Below are positions 24,203 through 36,236 of a stretch of DNA of 64,000 nt, one piece after another. A program made the translations under genes and the position numbers. Origin of the DNA: Desmodus rotundus (lineage: Eukaryota > Chordata > Mammalia > Chiroptera > Phyllostomidae); contig NC_071391.1 in NCBI RefSeq assembly GCF_022682495.2, forward strand, positions 123,547,896-123,611,895. The letters are read 5' to 3'. Positions within the stretch are counted from its first letter, which is position 1; each line of letters starts with the position of its first letter. Below the pieces are notes generated by a model, which did no database searches, was not told where the DNA came from, and worked only from the letters and a program-made list of their open reading frames with translations.

Positions 24203-24481
24203 TCTTTAGGTATAATTGACAAATAAAATTGTAATGTATTCGAAGTGTAAAGTGTGATGATTTGACATACGTATACCTTCTGAAAGAATCCCCACATTCA
24301 ATTAATGCATCTATCACCTCACATAGGTTTTTTTGTTGTTGTTTTTGATGAGAACACTTAAATGCTACTCTTAGAAAATTTCAATTATACAACACGGTAT
24401 TATCAACGGTAGTCACCACATTATACATTATATCCTCAGACCTGGTTTATCTTACAATGGAACCTTTCCCTCTTTTTATAG
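24203..24481 (-). mobile_element. L1 3' UTR fragment inserted in the LTR
   Basis: 'taggtataattgacaaataa', 'tgatttgacatacgtatacc' and 'cctggtttatcttacaatgg' are old L1 3' UTR sequence in antisense. The LTR reads through on both sides, so the L1 came later. Confidence 0.75.
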
Positions 24482-24645
24482 GACACTAGCCCTATCATAA
24501 AGGCACTGCCTGCAGGACCTCTTCTAAACCTGATCAGCTCCCGAAGGTTGTGCCTCTACATACCATCACAATGGGGTTTAGGCTTTCATGTGAATTTTGG
24601 GGCGTGTTACTCAGCCCCTAACGCCCCTCAGAGCCCATTGGTGTT
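24482..24645 (-). repeat. MLT1-like LTR, second part
   Basis: 'ggacactagccctatcataa', 'cctgatcagctcccgaaggt' and 'ttcatgtgaattttggggcg' continue the LTR from 24,202. Confidence 0.75.
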
Positions 24646-25159
24646 AGGTTCAGTCCCGTCTGTGCTTCCACTCCTGTCTTCCTGCAGCACCCTGGGGGAC
24701 AAGATACACTTCAAAGACAAAGTTTATAGGGCTCTGTCCAGACTGAGTTCAGGGCCTCCCTTTAGGTTTGCATAGTTGTATTAGTACCGATTTCAGACAT
24801 TTCCAAATATTTTTATTTTATGTTAAATTATTTTCTCAAAATTAACTTCCTGAAGAAACTGGCTCACCTTATGACTCCATAAAAGTGAGTATTTGGCTTT
24901 AGATAAATGTGGTTTGTTTGTTTTTTTAACATCCACTTAAGGATGCCTGGGATATGCTTCTTTCTGATTTTTGTCCTAAGATCTATTTCTTGTCCCTATA
25001 CTTAAAGGTGCAGAACTGAACTGGGAATAAAAACGCTTGTTGTGAAATAGTTATAATCACTACTGAATACATGTTTTTAAAGAACTTTTATATACTCTTT
25101 ATCCCCACGGCCCCCAGATTTTTCTTGTGCACATATTATATGCAAAATATTGTTTAGAT
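24646..25159. other. Unannotated AT-rich sequence
   Basis: Nothing recognised. Confidence 0.45.
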
Positions 25160-25370
25160 CAGGCATTTGCAAGCTTTTTCTTAAAGGAGCAGATAGTAAA
25201 TATTTTAGGCTTCGTGGGTTATATGGTCTCCATCACAACTACTGAACTCTGCCATTGTAGCATAGAAGGAACCATAGGCACTGTAAGTAAATTATTATAG
25301 CAGGGTTCTAGTAAAGCCGCGTTTACAAAAATAAGCAGCCAATCCATAGGCCTTAGTTTGCCAACCCCTG
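25160..25370. mobile_element. Nonautonomous hAT-Charlie-type element
   Basis: Left end 'caggcatttgcaagcttttt' and right end 'agtttgccaacccctg' form hAT inverted repeats. The interior 'agatagtaaatattttaggc' and 'caactactgaactctgccat' match the common mammalian Charlie-derived family whose copies read CAGGGGTYGGCAAACTTTTT. No clean 8-bp TSD survives. Confidence 0.85.
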
Positions 25371-27069
25371 TGCCAGGGGATGGGGCTGCCAAGATGGATA
25401 TGACATGATCTCTGCCTTTGAGGCATCTATGGTGTAGGTAAAGGTGTAGACTCATAAGAGAAAATTTCAGTGTGGTGTTAATAAGATGAAGGTAATGCAC
25501 GGGTTACTTTGAAGCGCTGGGCATCACGAGCCATTTGTTGAGTAGCAGGACTGAAGAATTAGATGGGGCCAAGTCATGGGAGAGTCTTGTGTGGCATGTT
25601 CAGGAGCTTATGACACTAGGTAAGAAAATTTTGAGTTGCATGTGCTTCTGGGACAGCCAAAGGGATGTGCCCAGCTGAGTGTTTGAACCTATCGCCCTAC
25701 TATAGATGAGGAGTCATTAGCATATGCGTGGTTGTGAAAACCATGAACGTGGATGAGATTACCTTGGGACTGGGTGGAAAGTAAAGAGTAAGGAACTGAC
25801 GACAGAGCCCTGATAAACAGTCAGTGTTTGGGGAGTGGGCAGGGAAGGCTAAGTCCAAGGAGGTGTCCAAGAGAGGAGAAAGAGTTAGTAGAGAGTATTG
25901 CCATAGTGGCCAAGTACACCCACCGGGGTTCAGTACAGCTAAGCTACAGTAACAACAAAAGCCACAAACAAGAAATACTGAAATCTCAGTGGCTAAACAC
26001 AAAGCTTTATTTCTTCTCATACTAAGTCCAATGCAGGCCTGGCTAATCACTTCTCTCCGTTCACTGGAAAGGTTCGCCAAAGGAGCAATGTGACCAATTT
26101 TAAGAAATTGAGAATGTTCCAGCTAGGGATACCACTGATGTTTCCAGAACCATCCCTATTTCCAAATGAGAAATTGTGGTACCTCCTTGCATTTACCCTG
26201 TGAGGGCATCTTTGAAAAATTTTATTTTTATAAATTCAATTTTTTCTAAGTATCTATCTCCAATTTTTCCTGTGACGCTTCTTGTTACGTCAGAAGGAGC
26301 TTTGTGAAGAGAAGAACGAGGAGGCAGGGATGATATTACTGCTAAAATGCGAGCATATTTTTCTCTACTTAAATGATGGAAAGTGACTCATGGGTAAATT
26401 TTGTGTTTTTTAAGAGTCAACATTTTAGATTGCTACCATCTATCCATCACTTACAGAACAGGATCAAATGCATGATTTGGGGGGAAGATATCAATAAGAA
26501 GATGTAGGGGATTTTGTAGCAGTAAGAATGCCCTAAGTTTTTTCCTAAGCAAAACTCTGGCCTAGTATCCAAAAGATTGGATTCTAGTTGTAATTGAATA
26601 CCATAGACTATGTTGATAAAATAGAATAAATTGGAACCTATCACATATAGGAAGGCAAAGTATTGTTTTCTGAAACTTTTCTTTCAATTGCAGGTGTGTG
26701 TGTGTGTGTTATTTATGTATTTGTTCTTATAGAAAACATTTCTTACTGCAGGTCATGGATAAAAAAAGGTTTAAAAACACTAGACTAGATAGCTTGCTGG
26801 GATTCAAGGGTGTAAATCAAGACTGCTTTCCGACTTATGACAAGACACCTACCTGAGACTGGACCCTGGGGCTGAGTGAAAGAGGACCCCAGGGGAGACG
26901 AGACAAGAGAATCAGAAAAGGGGAGGAGCAGATGTCTGCTCTTGAAGAGAGCAGAGTATTTAAGTATTTCAGAAGAAGGCATGTAAGTGGCAGGCAGGAA
27001 GGTGATTCCAGTCACCCGGAGGCTGGCCTACCCGAGGGAAGACCTGAAGGCAGACTGGCTGTGGGCTTT
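25371..27069. other. Mostly unannotated sequence
   Basis: Around 25,925-26,090 there is a possible decayed LTR-type repeat ('cagtggctaaacacaaagct', 'aagtccaatgcaggcctgg'). A short (GT)n lies at 26,695-26,710. Nothing else recognised. The 126-codon minus-strand open frame at 25,700-26,080 overlaps the repeat-like part and is not supported as a gene. Confidence 0.4.
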
Positions 27070-27580
27070 GCCAGCTGTTTTGGTTGTCTGTTGCTTGCAT
27101 AACCAACTGCTCCCAGATTTAGTGGATTAAAGCAACCATTTTACTGTGCTCGTGACTCTATGGGATGGGACCGTGGGAAAGGTTCAGCTGGCCGGTGAAG
27201 CCAGCTCTTTGCTCACGTGTCAAATCCCCGGCTACTCTTTGGCCATTCTGTCTCCACGTGTGTTGTCATCCTTCAAGGCTTGATCTTTTTCTTACGGTGT
27301 GGGGGTTTCTGGGTAGCCCCACTTTTACGTGGCAGCTGGCTTCTAATAGCATGTGTTTCAAGAGACAGGAAGGACAAGTTGCCAGTATGTTAGGGCCCGA
27401 GCCCAGAAACTGGCACAGGGTCACTTCCTACCGTGTTGTATTGGTCATGGAAGTCACAGAGCCCGCCCAGACTCGAAGGGAAGGGAAATAGACCCTGTTT
27501 ATCCAAGGGACAATTATCAAGGAATTTGGGGCCACCTTTAATATGCTACATTGGCCAATCTATGGTGATTGCTTTACAAG
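27070..27580 (-). repeat. Old interspersed repeat, probably LTR class
   Basis: 'tgttgcttgcataaccaact', 'agtggattaaagcaaccatt' and 'gaagggaagggaaatagacc' match a widespread mammalian repeat resembling ERVL-type LTRs in reverse. I am not sure of the family. A related fragment occurs at 51,960-52,410. Confidence 0.5.
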
Positions 27581-27714
27581 GATAGACCTGTCTTAAATAA
27601 CTTAGCAAAGTTTTTTGCTGCATTTATTAGAACTGTTAAGATCAGAAATAATTATTTTGCTAGTTCAATCTTAAACTTTCAAAAAACTGTTGCCTTTTTC
27701 CTTTCTTTTCCTTT

Positions 27715-29135
27715 ATTTTAATTAACCTTTAGAATTAATTGTAGATTCACATGCAGTGGTAAGAAGTAATACAGAGGGACGCTGTGTGCTCCTGACCTAG
27801 TTCCCCCTGTGGTAACTAACCCTTGCAAAAATAATGGTACAGCATTCCAACTAGGAAATTAACACTGATGCAATCCACAGCTTTATTCAGATTTTCCAGT
27901 TTTACATGTATTCATGGGTGTGTGTGCACACACCTATGTAGGAACACATTTGGTTCTGTGCAGTTTTATCACGTGGGGGGGGTGTGTTTCCACAGCCAGA
28001 GTCAAGACACTGAATAGTTCCGTCCCCGCAAGGATCCTTCACACTGCCCTTTTATAACCTCATCGGCCTCCTCTCATCCTTAATCTCTGGCACCCGCTCG
28101 TCTGTTCTCCATGCCTACCATTCTGTTATTTTAAGAATGCTCTGTAAATGGAATCATACAATATATAACCTTTCGGACCGGCTCTTTTTACTCAGCACCA
28201 TGCTCTTAAGATTTGTCCATGTTGTTGGGTGTATCAGATGTTTGTTCCTTGGAACGGCTGACTGCTGTCCTGTGGTGTGGCTGTACCACAGTGTGTTTTA
28301 ACTGTTTACCCACTGACTACATCTCGGTTATTGCCAGTTTTTGGCTTTTATGAATACAGCTGCTATGAACACCCACGTACAGTTTTTTTCTGAATACACT
28401 TTTATTTCTTTAGGATAAATACTTATTAGTGCACTTGCTGGATGGTGTGGCAGTTGCATTTTTAATTTTAAACTGCCGAGCTGTTTCCCTGACTGACTGA
28501 CTGTACCATCGTCCATTCCCAATCCTGGTTGGCAGTGGGTGATGCCATCATTTCTTTCTTTCGCCATTCTGGTGTGTGTGTGTAGGGACATCTCATTATG
28601 GTTTTAATTTATATTTCCCTAATTGCTAATGATGTTGAAGATGTTTTCATGTGCTTATTTGCTATCTGTATATCCTCTTTAGTGGAATATCTGTTCATGT
28701 CTTTTGCCCATTTTCAGATTGCATTTTTCTTAACAACTGAGTTTAGAGAATTCTTTATGTATTCTACATACCAGCCCTTTGTTGAATATGTGACTTGCAA
28801 ATATTTTCCTTTACACTGAAGGTAATATTTTAGAGCAATGATATTTAACTTTGATGAAGTCCAATTTATCTGTTTTCCTTTGTGGATTGTGCTTTTGGTG
28901 TGAAGTCTAACAATTCCTCTGCTAGCCCTAGATCCAGAAAAATTTTCTTCTGTCTTTTTTTGTCTAAATTTTATAGTTTTATGTTTTATATTAAGTCCAT
29001 ATTCCATTTTGAGTTAATTCTTGCATATGGTGAGAAGTTTTGGTTGAGATTTATTTTTGTTGTTGGTGGTGGTGGTGATGGATATTCAGTTGCTCTGTTC
29101 TTAAAGGTTTTAAATATAGTTTCCTTTAAAATGGT
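27715..29135 (-). mobile_element. Old L1 ORF2/3' UTR fragment, antisense
   Basis: Antisense L1 landmarks run in order: 'gtagattcacatgcagtggt' (3' UTR), 'ttactcagcaccatgctctt', 'ttattgccagtttttggctt', 'tctggtgtgtgtgtgtaggg', 'cttttgcccattttcagatt', 'ttaagtccatattccatttt'. The coding part is broken by many stops and indels. A GT microsatellite at 28,572-28,585 sits within it. Confidence 0.85.
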
Positions 29136-30105
29136 CAGCTTGTCCCAGTTAGGGAGAAACAGGGAATTTTAATCCATGCTTCTTCCAAGAAAAGAGGAAG
29201 CAGAAAATGACCAGTCATTCGGCTGTAGTGAGATGACTGAATTAGGAAAGCTGAGATACAAGGAGAAAGAGCTGAGGACTGCTTGTATACCTCATCCCTT
29301 TGGTAGGATATATTTGCTTCTATCAAGAATTTTTATCCTTTTTGAGGATTTTATTATATAAAGGGACTATTCTCTTCCTTGTATATGAGACAGTTTTTAG
29401 AGATTTTTCTTTTAAGTATAGTAAATTATTTTTCTTGTCTGTTTCTTCTGATTATACTTGATCTTTGACATTTGGGGTTAATAGTGGTTGTTTGTAGTCA
29501 ATATCTGTGTAATTTATTCTTTATTTGTTGGAGTTGAAATTAGGTTAAAGTCCTGATTATGACCTGGTCAGAAGTAAGCCCCATTTCTCATTGCAGGGAA
29601 CACTGTAAATGCGTGTCCCCGCGAATCCAGAATCTTAGTGCTAATAATGAATAGTAACATGAGATACTTCTCCTAGTGTAAATATAGTTAAATAAATTCA
29701 TCGCCCTACGCCAAGTTTTTTTACTGACTAATTTTCTTCCAAAATTAACTCTGTTTAAACCATTCTTGCTTTTTGTCATATTTCAAAATGTGTTAGCTAA
29801 TATTACTTTAAATGATCAAGGTATCTTTTTTATCTTGCAAATTTATGCTGATCAAAAAATCTTCAAATTTGAAGTGTTTATAAAAATGACTATATGACAG
29901 AATTGGAAACATACTCTTTAAAATGTTTTAATTTTAAAATCTCACAAGGCATTTGGAAAGCTAGTGCCTACAAGAAAAGCATTATCTTCAGTGTTATTTA
30001 CCTGTTCATTTTGATGAAATTTGTTCACTTTTTTTTTTGTGGAAATTCACATATATGGGTCCTTATCATCAGAAAGGAATGGAAAAATTGAAGGCAGTTT
30101 GGAGC
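29136..30105. other. Unannotated AT-rich sequence
   Basis: Nothing recognised. Confidence 0.45.
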
Positions 30106-30120
30106 TGAATAGAAGTTATT

Positions 30121-31555
30121 TTTTAATTGAATTTATTGGGGTGACATTGGTTAATAAAATTATATAGGTTTCAGGTGTACAATTTTATAATATGTCATCT
30201 GTATATTGTATTATGTGTTCACCACACTAACTCAAGCTTCCTTCCATCACCATTTATCCCCTCCATAACCTCTTTTATTTCCCCTCACCCTCTTTTCCCT
30301 CTGGTAATCACCATGCTGTTGTCTGTGTCTATGAGTTTCTTGCTTTTTTGTCTTTCTTTTGCTTAATCCCTTCACCCTTTTCATCCAGCCCCATGCAAGC
30401 CCCTCCCCTCTGACAGCTGTCAATCCATTCTCTATCATGAGTCTGTTTGTATTTTGTCTGTCAGTTTATTTTGTTCATTAGATTTCACATATGAGTGAAG
30501 TCATATGGGACTTTTCTTTCTCTGACTGGCTTATGTCACTTAGCATGATGCTCTTCAGATCCATCTATGCTGTTGCAAAGGGTAAGATTTCTTTCTTTTT
30601 TTAACTGCCGTGTAGTATTCCACTGTGAAAATGTACCACTGCTTTTTCATCCACTCATCTGCTGATGGGCACTTGGGCTGCTTCCAAATCTTGGCTATTG
30701 TTAGTAATGCTGCATTGAAATAGCGGAGCATATGCTCTTTCGGTGTAGTGCTTTGGGTTTTTTCGGATATATTCCCAGAAGTGGAATCATTGGGTCATAA
30801 AGCACTTTCATTTTTATTTACTTGATGTAACTCCACACTGCTTTCCACAGTGGCTACACCGATCTGCAGTCCCACCAACAGTGCACGAGGGTTCTCTTTT
30901 CTCCACATCCTCACCAGCACTTGTTATTTGTTGATTTATTGATGACAGGCATTCTGACAGGTATGGTTTTAATTTCCATTTCTCTTATGATTAGCTATAT
31001 TGAGCATTGACCGTCTGTATGTCCTCTTCGGAGAAGTGTCTATTCAGGCCCTTCGCACATTTTAAAAATTAGATTGCTTGTTTTTTTGGTGTTTAGTTTT
31101 ATAGATTCTTTATAAATTTTGGTAATTAACCCCCTATCAGATGCATCATTGGCAAATACAGTTTCCCATTCACTGGACTGTCTTTTCATTTTGTTGATGG
31201 TTTCCTCTGCTGTGCAGAAACCTTTTAGTTTGATGTCGCCCCATTTATTTATTTATGTTTTTGTTTCCCTTGCCCGGGGAGATATAGCTGATAAAATATT
31301 GCCACGAGCAATGTCCCAGATTTTGCTGCCTATATTTTTCTTCTACAATTTTTATGGTTTGGAGTCTAACATTTAAGTCATTAATCCATTTTGAATTTAT
31401 TCTTGTGTGTGGTATAACAAGGTGGTCTAGTTTCATTTTTTTTGCACCTATCTGTCCCATTTATTGAATAGACTATCTTTACCCCATTGTACTTTTTTGC
31501 CTTTTTGTTAAATATTAATTGACCATGAAGGCATGGGTTTATTTCTGGGTTCTCT
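30121..31555 (-). mobile_element. 5'-truncated L1 with perfect 15-bp TSD
   Basis: The exact TSD tgaatagaagttatt occurs at 30106-30120 and 31556-31570. Reading the minus strand, the element enters within the ORF2 C-terminal half and runs through the 3' UTR to 'ccccaataaattcaattaaa'. Recognisable antisense landmarks include 'tgatgggcacttgggctgct', 'cccagaagtggaatcattgg', 'ccaccaacagtgcacgaggg' and 'ctccacatcctcaccagcac'. No complete reverse transcriptase is present and the reading frame is broken. Moderate divergence suggests a middle-aged insertion. Confidence 0.95.
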
Positions 31556-31570
31556 TGAATAGAAGTTATT

Positions 31571-33149
31571 AAGGAGATTAGCTTTGACTGAAATATGACC
31601 GATTAATGGCTACATTTTCTTCTATAGCAAGTCTTAAAACCTCTAGCTTGCTTCAGTAAATTCTTTTTGTCATTACAAATTGTAGGCAAAAGGCAAAGTA
31701 GTTTTAATTTCAATTTTGAAATTCAGACCTGAAATCTTTAGTGAACTTCCTTCTAAACAAGGACTGCTTGTACTTTTTTGAGCACTAAAAAAAGAAAAAT
31801 GGGACATTATGAATCGTGTAACACATAACAGTTTCTTTTTTGTATTGACTATAAAAAAAACACTCAATCAAATTTGTGGGCTACCTTTAATCAATATACC
31901 CTGTCATGTGATATGCCATTTTTGTATCTACCCTGACGTTTTCTCCTTGTTTCTTACGCTCTTTACTCTGATTTCCTCATCATTCTAGAAATCCTGTTGT
32001 GATAATAGTAATAATTAATATTTATTTAGTGCTTTCTATAAGCTCTATTTATATATTTATACTATTTACTATTAATACTTATTATTTTATATTTATACTA
32101 TTTATATATTTATATTACATTGAATGGTTAGTAGCTTTTGACCAGAATATCTCATAATAGATATTCATTACCTCCCTTTTATTGGTAAAGCGCGGAGCAG
32201 TGCTGCTGTGTGCCCAGACCACGGGAAAATTAGGAGTTGGTACAGAATTAAATCAACTTACTGCTTCCTCCACCAACAAATTCATGTTACTAAAAAATTG
32301 TCAGTGGAGCTACACATTGTGCTTAATGATGTAATTAATTTTCATTTTTTCTTCTTCTATGTTTATTTTATTGACTTAAGCGCTACTTAACATTAACATG
32401 TGAACATTGTCTGATTTGCATAACTGTGAACCCGACCTGTCAGGTCAGGTCAGGTCACGTGGGTGGGGATTGGCAGAGTAAACATCTAGGTGTTATTAAT
32501 CCGTCTGGGATGAGCATGGTTGGGTTGGGCAGTTTGCACATGGCCAGTCACAGCAAGGGAGTAAAGCTCTCGTTCAGCAGGGTAGTAGCCCTGTGGTAAA
32601 AGTGGTCACTAAGGTTTAAGAACCCTGAGACTTCACACACAATGGACTTCCTCCCACTGGAGGGAAAGAGGTTTCTCTGCTTTCCTCACACTTAAAGGTT
32701 GAACGTCAGCCTAAAAGTTCTGGACGTTACCCTGATGATAGTGCTAATACAGGATTTCACGCACAGTGAGAGGGGAGGTGGGAGCATCCGTCCCTACAAA
32801 GGACCATTTGGTTATCCAAAAGCACTGTGTCTGTCTACCTTACCCCAAAGAAATGTGTGTGTGCATGATGTGTGGGAATATGCAAGTTTGAATGACTTGA
32901 ATAATTTTATACTGGATTTTTTTAGACCAGTAGTTCTGTACTATGAGCGATCTGGAAAGGGTAGCGGGGTTGGTTTCTACATTTCATGTCGAAGGCAGTG
33001 GGGCAAATGTGCTGTTCACTGTGGGGCTTAAACTTAGCAGCTTTGTGGAGAGGACGAGGAAGCGCAGGGAAGAGCTAGATGTACTTCTCACTGGAATCTA
33101 GCCTGCTAGTGAGGGCTTGAGCTCAGGCTGAATGTCCCCAGTAGCTTAA
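31571..33149. other. Unique sequence with a nuclear-receptor-like repeat
   Basis: No transposon recognised. The 32,434-32,463 repeat is listed separately. An AT-rich microsatellite-like tract lies at 32,000-32,125. A 110-codon open frame (32,699-33,031, +) has no recognised domain. Confidence 0.4.
32434..32463 (+). promoter_or_regulatory. AGGTC tandem cluster with E-box
   Basis: Three AGGTC units in direct 5-bp register end in AGGTCA, are preceded by an inverted GACCTG, and run into CACGTG (E-box). AGGTCA is the half-site of many nuclear receptors. Spacing of 5 bp start-to-start makes the half-sites overlap, which is not a canonical DR element. Function is inference only. Confidence 0.25.
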
Positions 33150-33775
33150 ATCTTCTCCTTTTTCTTTTTACCTCTTGATTTTGAAATAATTTTAGGTTTG
33201 CAGAAAATTTGAAAAAGGAATAAAAAGTGTTCCCAAATACCCTTCTCCCAGCTTCCCTTAGTGTTATCATCTTACCGTATCATGGAATAATGATCAAAAT
33301 CTTGAAATGAACACTGATTCACTACCATTAACTACTGTACAGATTTTATTCAAATTTCACCAGTTTTCCTAGTAGTGTCTTTTTCTTTCCAGTCCAGGAT
33401 GCAGTCCATGACAATGTATTGCATTTAGCTGTCATGTTTCTTCATTTTTTAAAAATCTGTGACAATTCATTTCTTTCATGACCTTGACACTTTGAAGAGT
33501 ACTGATTAGTAATGTTTCAGAAAGTCCTCCCGTTTTAGTTTGATGTTTTTCCGTGATTGTATTGAGGTTATGAAAATCTGACTAGAATACCACACAAGTG
33601 GTGTGGCCCTTCTCAGCACGTATTTGGAGTTACAGGATATCAAGGTGACTTATTAGTGGTGATGTTAACCTTGATCTTGTGGTTATAGTGGTGCTTCTTA
33701 GGTTTCTCCATTGTAACACTATTATTTTTCCCTTTGAAATGAATAACTGTCTTGTGGAGAGATACTTTGAAACTA
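33150..33775 (-). mobile_element. Old L1M-type 3' UTR, antisense, first part
   Basis: 'aggatgcagtccatgacaat', 'cttgacactttgaagagtac', 'tggagagatactttgaaact' are old L1 3' UTR sequence. It continues at 34,511 after a later L1 insertion, and the same family recurs at about 62.2-63.2 kb. Confidence 0.75.
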
Positions 33776-33784
33776 TGCAAATAT

Positions 33785-34501
33785 GCTATTTCTTTTTTAT
33801 TGAGGTATAATTGATATGTATATATACTATTATATTAGTTTTAAGTGTACAATTTAATGAGTTGACACTTGTCTATATTGCAAAATGATCACCACAATGG
33901 ATCTAGTTAACATTTGTCACTATACATTGTTACAAATTTTTTTCCTTATGATGAAAACTTTTGTTATTTTCTTAGCAACTTTTAAATATGCAAGAGTATT
34001 ATTAACTATAGTTACCATGCTGTACATTTCTTCCCCCTGACTTACTTATTTCATAACTGAAAATTTGTACCTTTTGACTGCTTCACTCATTTCTCCTACA
34101 CTCCCAGCTCCCCATCTCTGGCAACTACCAATCTGTTCTCTGTATCTTTGAGGTCATTTATTCTTTGCGTGTCTGATTAGATTCCACATTTAAGTGAAAT
34201 CGTCTGTATTATCTTTCTCTGTCTGACTTGTTTTACTTACATAATGCCCTCAAGGTTCATTGTTGTTGTCACAAATGGCAAAATATAATTTTTATGGCAT
34301 ATGCCTGTCACATTTTCTTTATCCACTCATGTGTCTGCGGACACTTAGGTTTTTTCCATGTCTTAGCTAACACATAGTAAATAATGCTGCAATGAACATG
34401 GGGGGGTGCATATTACTTTTCAAATCAGTGTTTTCATTTTCTTTGGATAAATACCCAGAAATGGAATTACTGGATCATGTGATAGTTTTATTTCTAATTT
34501 T
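33785..34501 (-). mobile_element. L1 3' fragment inserted in the older L1
   Basis: Begins 'ctatttcttttttattgagg' and runs through antisense 3' UTR and ORF2 C-terminal sequence ('attccacatttaagtgaaat', 'acccagaaatggaattactg'). The exact 9-bp TSD tgcaaatat occurs at 33776-33784 and 34502-34510. The coding part is decayed. Confidence 0.8.
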
Positions 34502-34510
34502 TGCAAATAT

Positions 34511-34560
34511 CTTTTTTCTCATCATATTTTCCACCTCTGAGGTTAGCATCCATTGATTCC
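34511..34560 (-). mobile_element. Old L1M-type 3' UTR, second part
   Basis: 'ctcatcatattttccacctc' and 'ttagcatccattgattcc' continue the older element cut at 33,775. Confidence 0.65.
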
Positions 34561-34689
34561 ATGGCCGACATTCTCAATCATTACACTGTACCTTTGGAAG
34601 TTGTCTGAAAGTGTAAATATACTTAAGCTGAAGGCCCAAAGACCTGCCTCCTAAAACCGCCCAGGGCTCTTGCTCCAGCAGGTCCCTCG

Positions 34690-34950
34690 CTGGACTGTTC
34701 TTCCCCCAGAAAACACTGGGCTGGCTCCCTCACTTCAAGTCTTTGCACCAGCTGAACCTCCTTGGTGCAATGAGACCGCCTGGAGGGTGTGCCCACCACC
34801 CTCTCCGTCCTCTCACTTCCCTTCCTCACCCCCTGTTCCTTTGCCTCGCTCTTCTTTTTCTTGTTTTCATAGCACTTACCTTCCAACGTCACTACACAGT
34901 TTGCATACGTAGACCTTACCTTCTGTAATTTCAGACTTTAGAACAGTGAA
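34690..34950 (+). repeat. L2 LINE fragment
   Basis: 'ggctggctccctcacttcaa', 'tctttgcaccagctgaacct' and 'catagcacttaccttccaac' are typical L2 3' region landmarks. The open frames on both strands here are by-products of its C-rich composition. Confidence 0.75.
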
Positions 34951-35204
34951 ATATGAATGACAACATTCTGAGAACTTCGTGTGCCTGTGGGCGGAGGGCG
35001 GTGCATCCGGTGTTTTCCCATCCGTCTTCCTTAATAAAGTCAGCTGTGGCCCTTGCGCTTCCCGGGGCTGCTGCTTCCCAAGGGGCTCAGACTCCAGGCT
35101 GCTGCCACCTTGCACAGCAAAACCGTCTGATGATCAGCCATTTCTATGTCATTTTGTACATCAAACAACATTTTACTTTCTCTTCTCTTTGAGAAAGCAA
35201 TAGT

Positions 35205-35432
35205 GTAGTGTTTAAAAACAGGGCATAAAGTTATTAGCGCCTCCCCTTCACCAACCTTTGACTTTGGACAAATGACTTCACCTTTCTCTGTCTCGTTGTC
35301 TTTATAAGTTGAGGCAAATAAACCATAGGTTTGCTGTTGGGATGAAATAAGAAAACACACACATAGCACTTAGCATGGTGCCTGGCAGGTTGTAAGCTTT
35401 CCATGGGTGGCAGCCATTATTATTATTATTAT
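35205..35432 (+). repeat. MIR SINE
   Basis: 'tttgactttggacaaatgac', 'aataagaaaacacacacata' and 'agcacttagcatggtgcctg' follow the MIR order. It ends in a (TTA)n run. Confidence 0.75.
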
Positions 35433-35844
35433 TTAGCTTTTCTGGATGTATTTTAAACATGGCACAAAATTATTCTTTCATTTAACGCATTTTGACAGTA
35501 TACCAGTTCTTCTGACCTACATATACCTAAATTTAAAGAACATTTTTCTTACCTTTTCATTATTGCTTCCCTTTCAAGAATCCCCTGCCTTTTTTGCGCT
35601 GTTTCAATTCCTGGGATATGATGTGTAGAACCACAACAAAATAAAACTGATGGTTTTTCTGTATTGGAAGGCCAACTGGGTCCAGACAAAATAAGACATA
35701 TGTGTACCTCAGTCTGTATCTGTATAAAATGTTGAAAGGCATGACACATAGCCAACTTAACGTGGTTTCATTATACTTGCTTTATATTGAATTTTTGTTT
35801 GATTTATATTTTTGTTTTTTTCTTAAAATAAGGTTAATATAAAC
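35433..35844. other. Unannotated AT-rich sequence
   Basis: Nothing recognised. Confidence 0.45.
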
Positions 35845-36236
35845 AAACGTCCTTTTTTTTTCTTTTTTTAAAAAATATATTTATTGATTATGCTATTACA
35901 GTTGTCCCATTCCCCCCCCCACTCCACTCCATCCTGCCCACCCCCCTCCCTCCCACATTCCCCCCCCATAGTTCATGTCCATGGTCATACTTATAAGTTC
36001 TTTGGCTTCTACATTTCCTACACTATTTTTACTCTCCCCCTGTCTATTTTCCACCTATCATCTATGCTACTTATTCTCTGTACCTTTACCCCCCTCTCCC
36101 CCTCCCACTCCCTTATTGACAACCCTCATGTTCTAGTTGTTTGCCTAGTTTGCTCTCGTTTTTGTTTTATGTGTGGTCGTTAATAACTGTGAGTTTGCTG
36201 TCATTTTTACTGTTCCTATTTTTGATCTTCTTTTTC

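Noticed and set aside
25700..26080. 126-codon minus-strand frame
   Set aside because: Overlaps LTR-like repeat sequence, lacks a recognised domain and has weak codon character.
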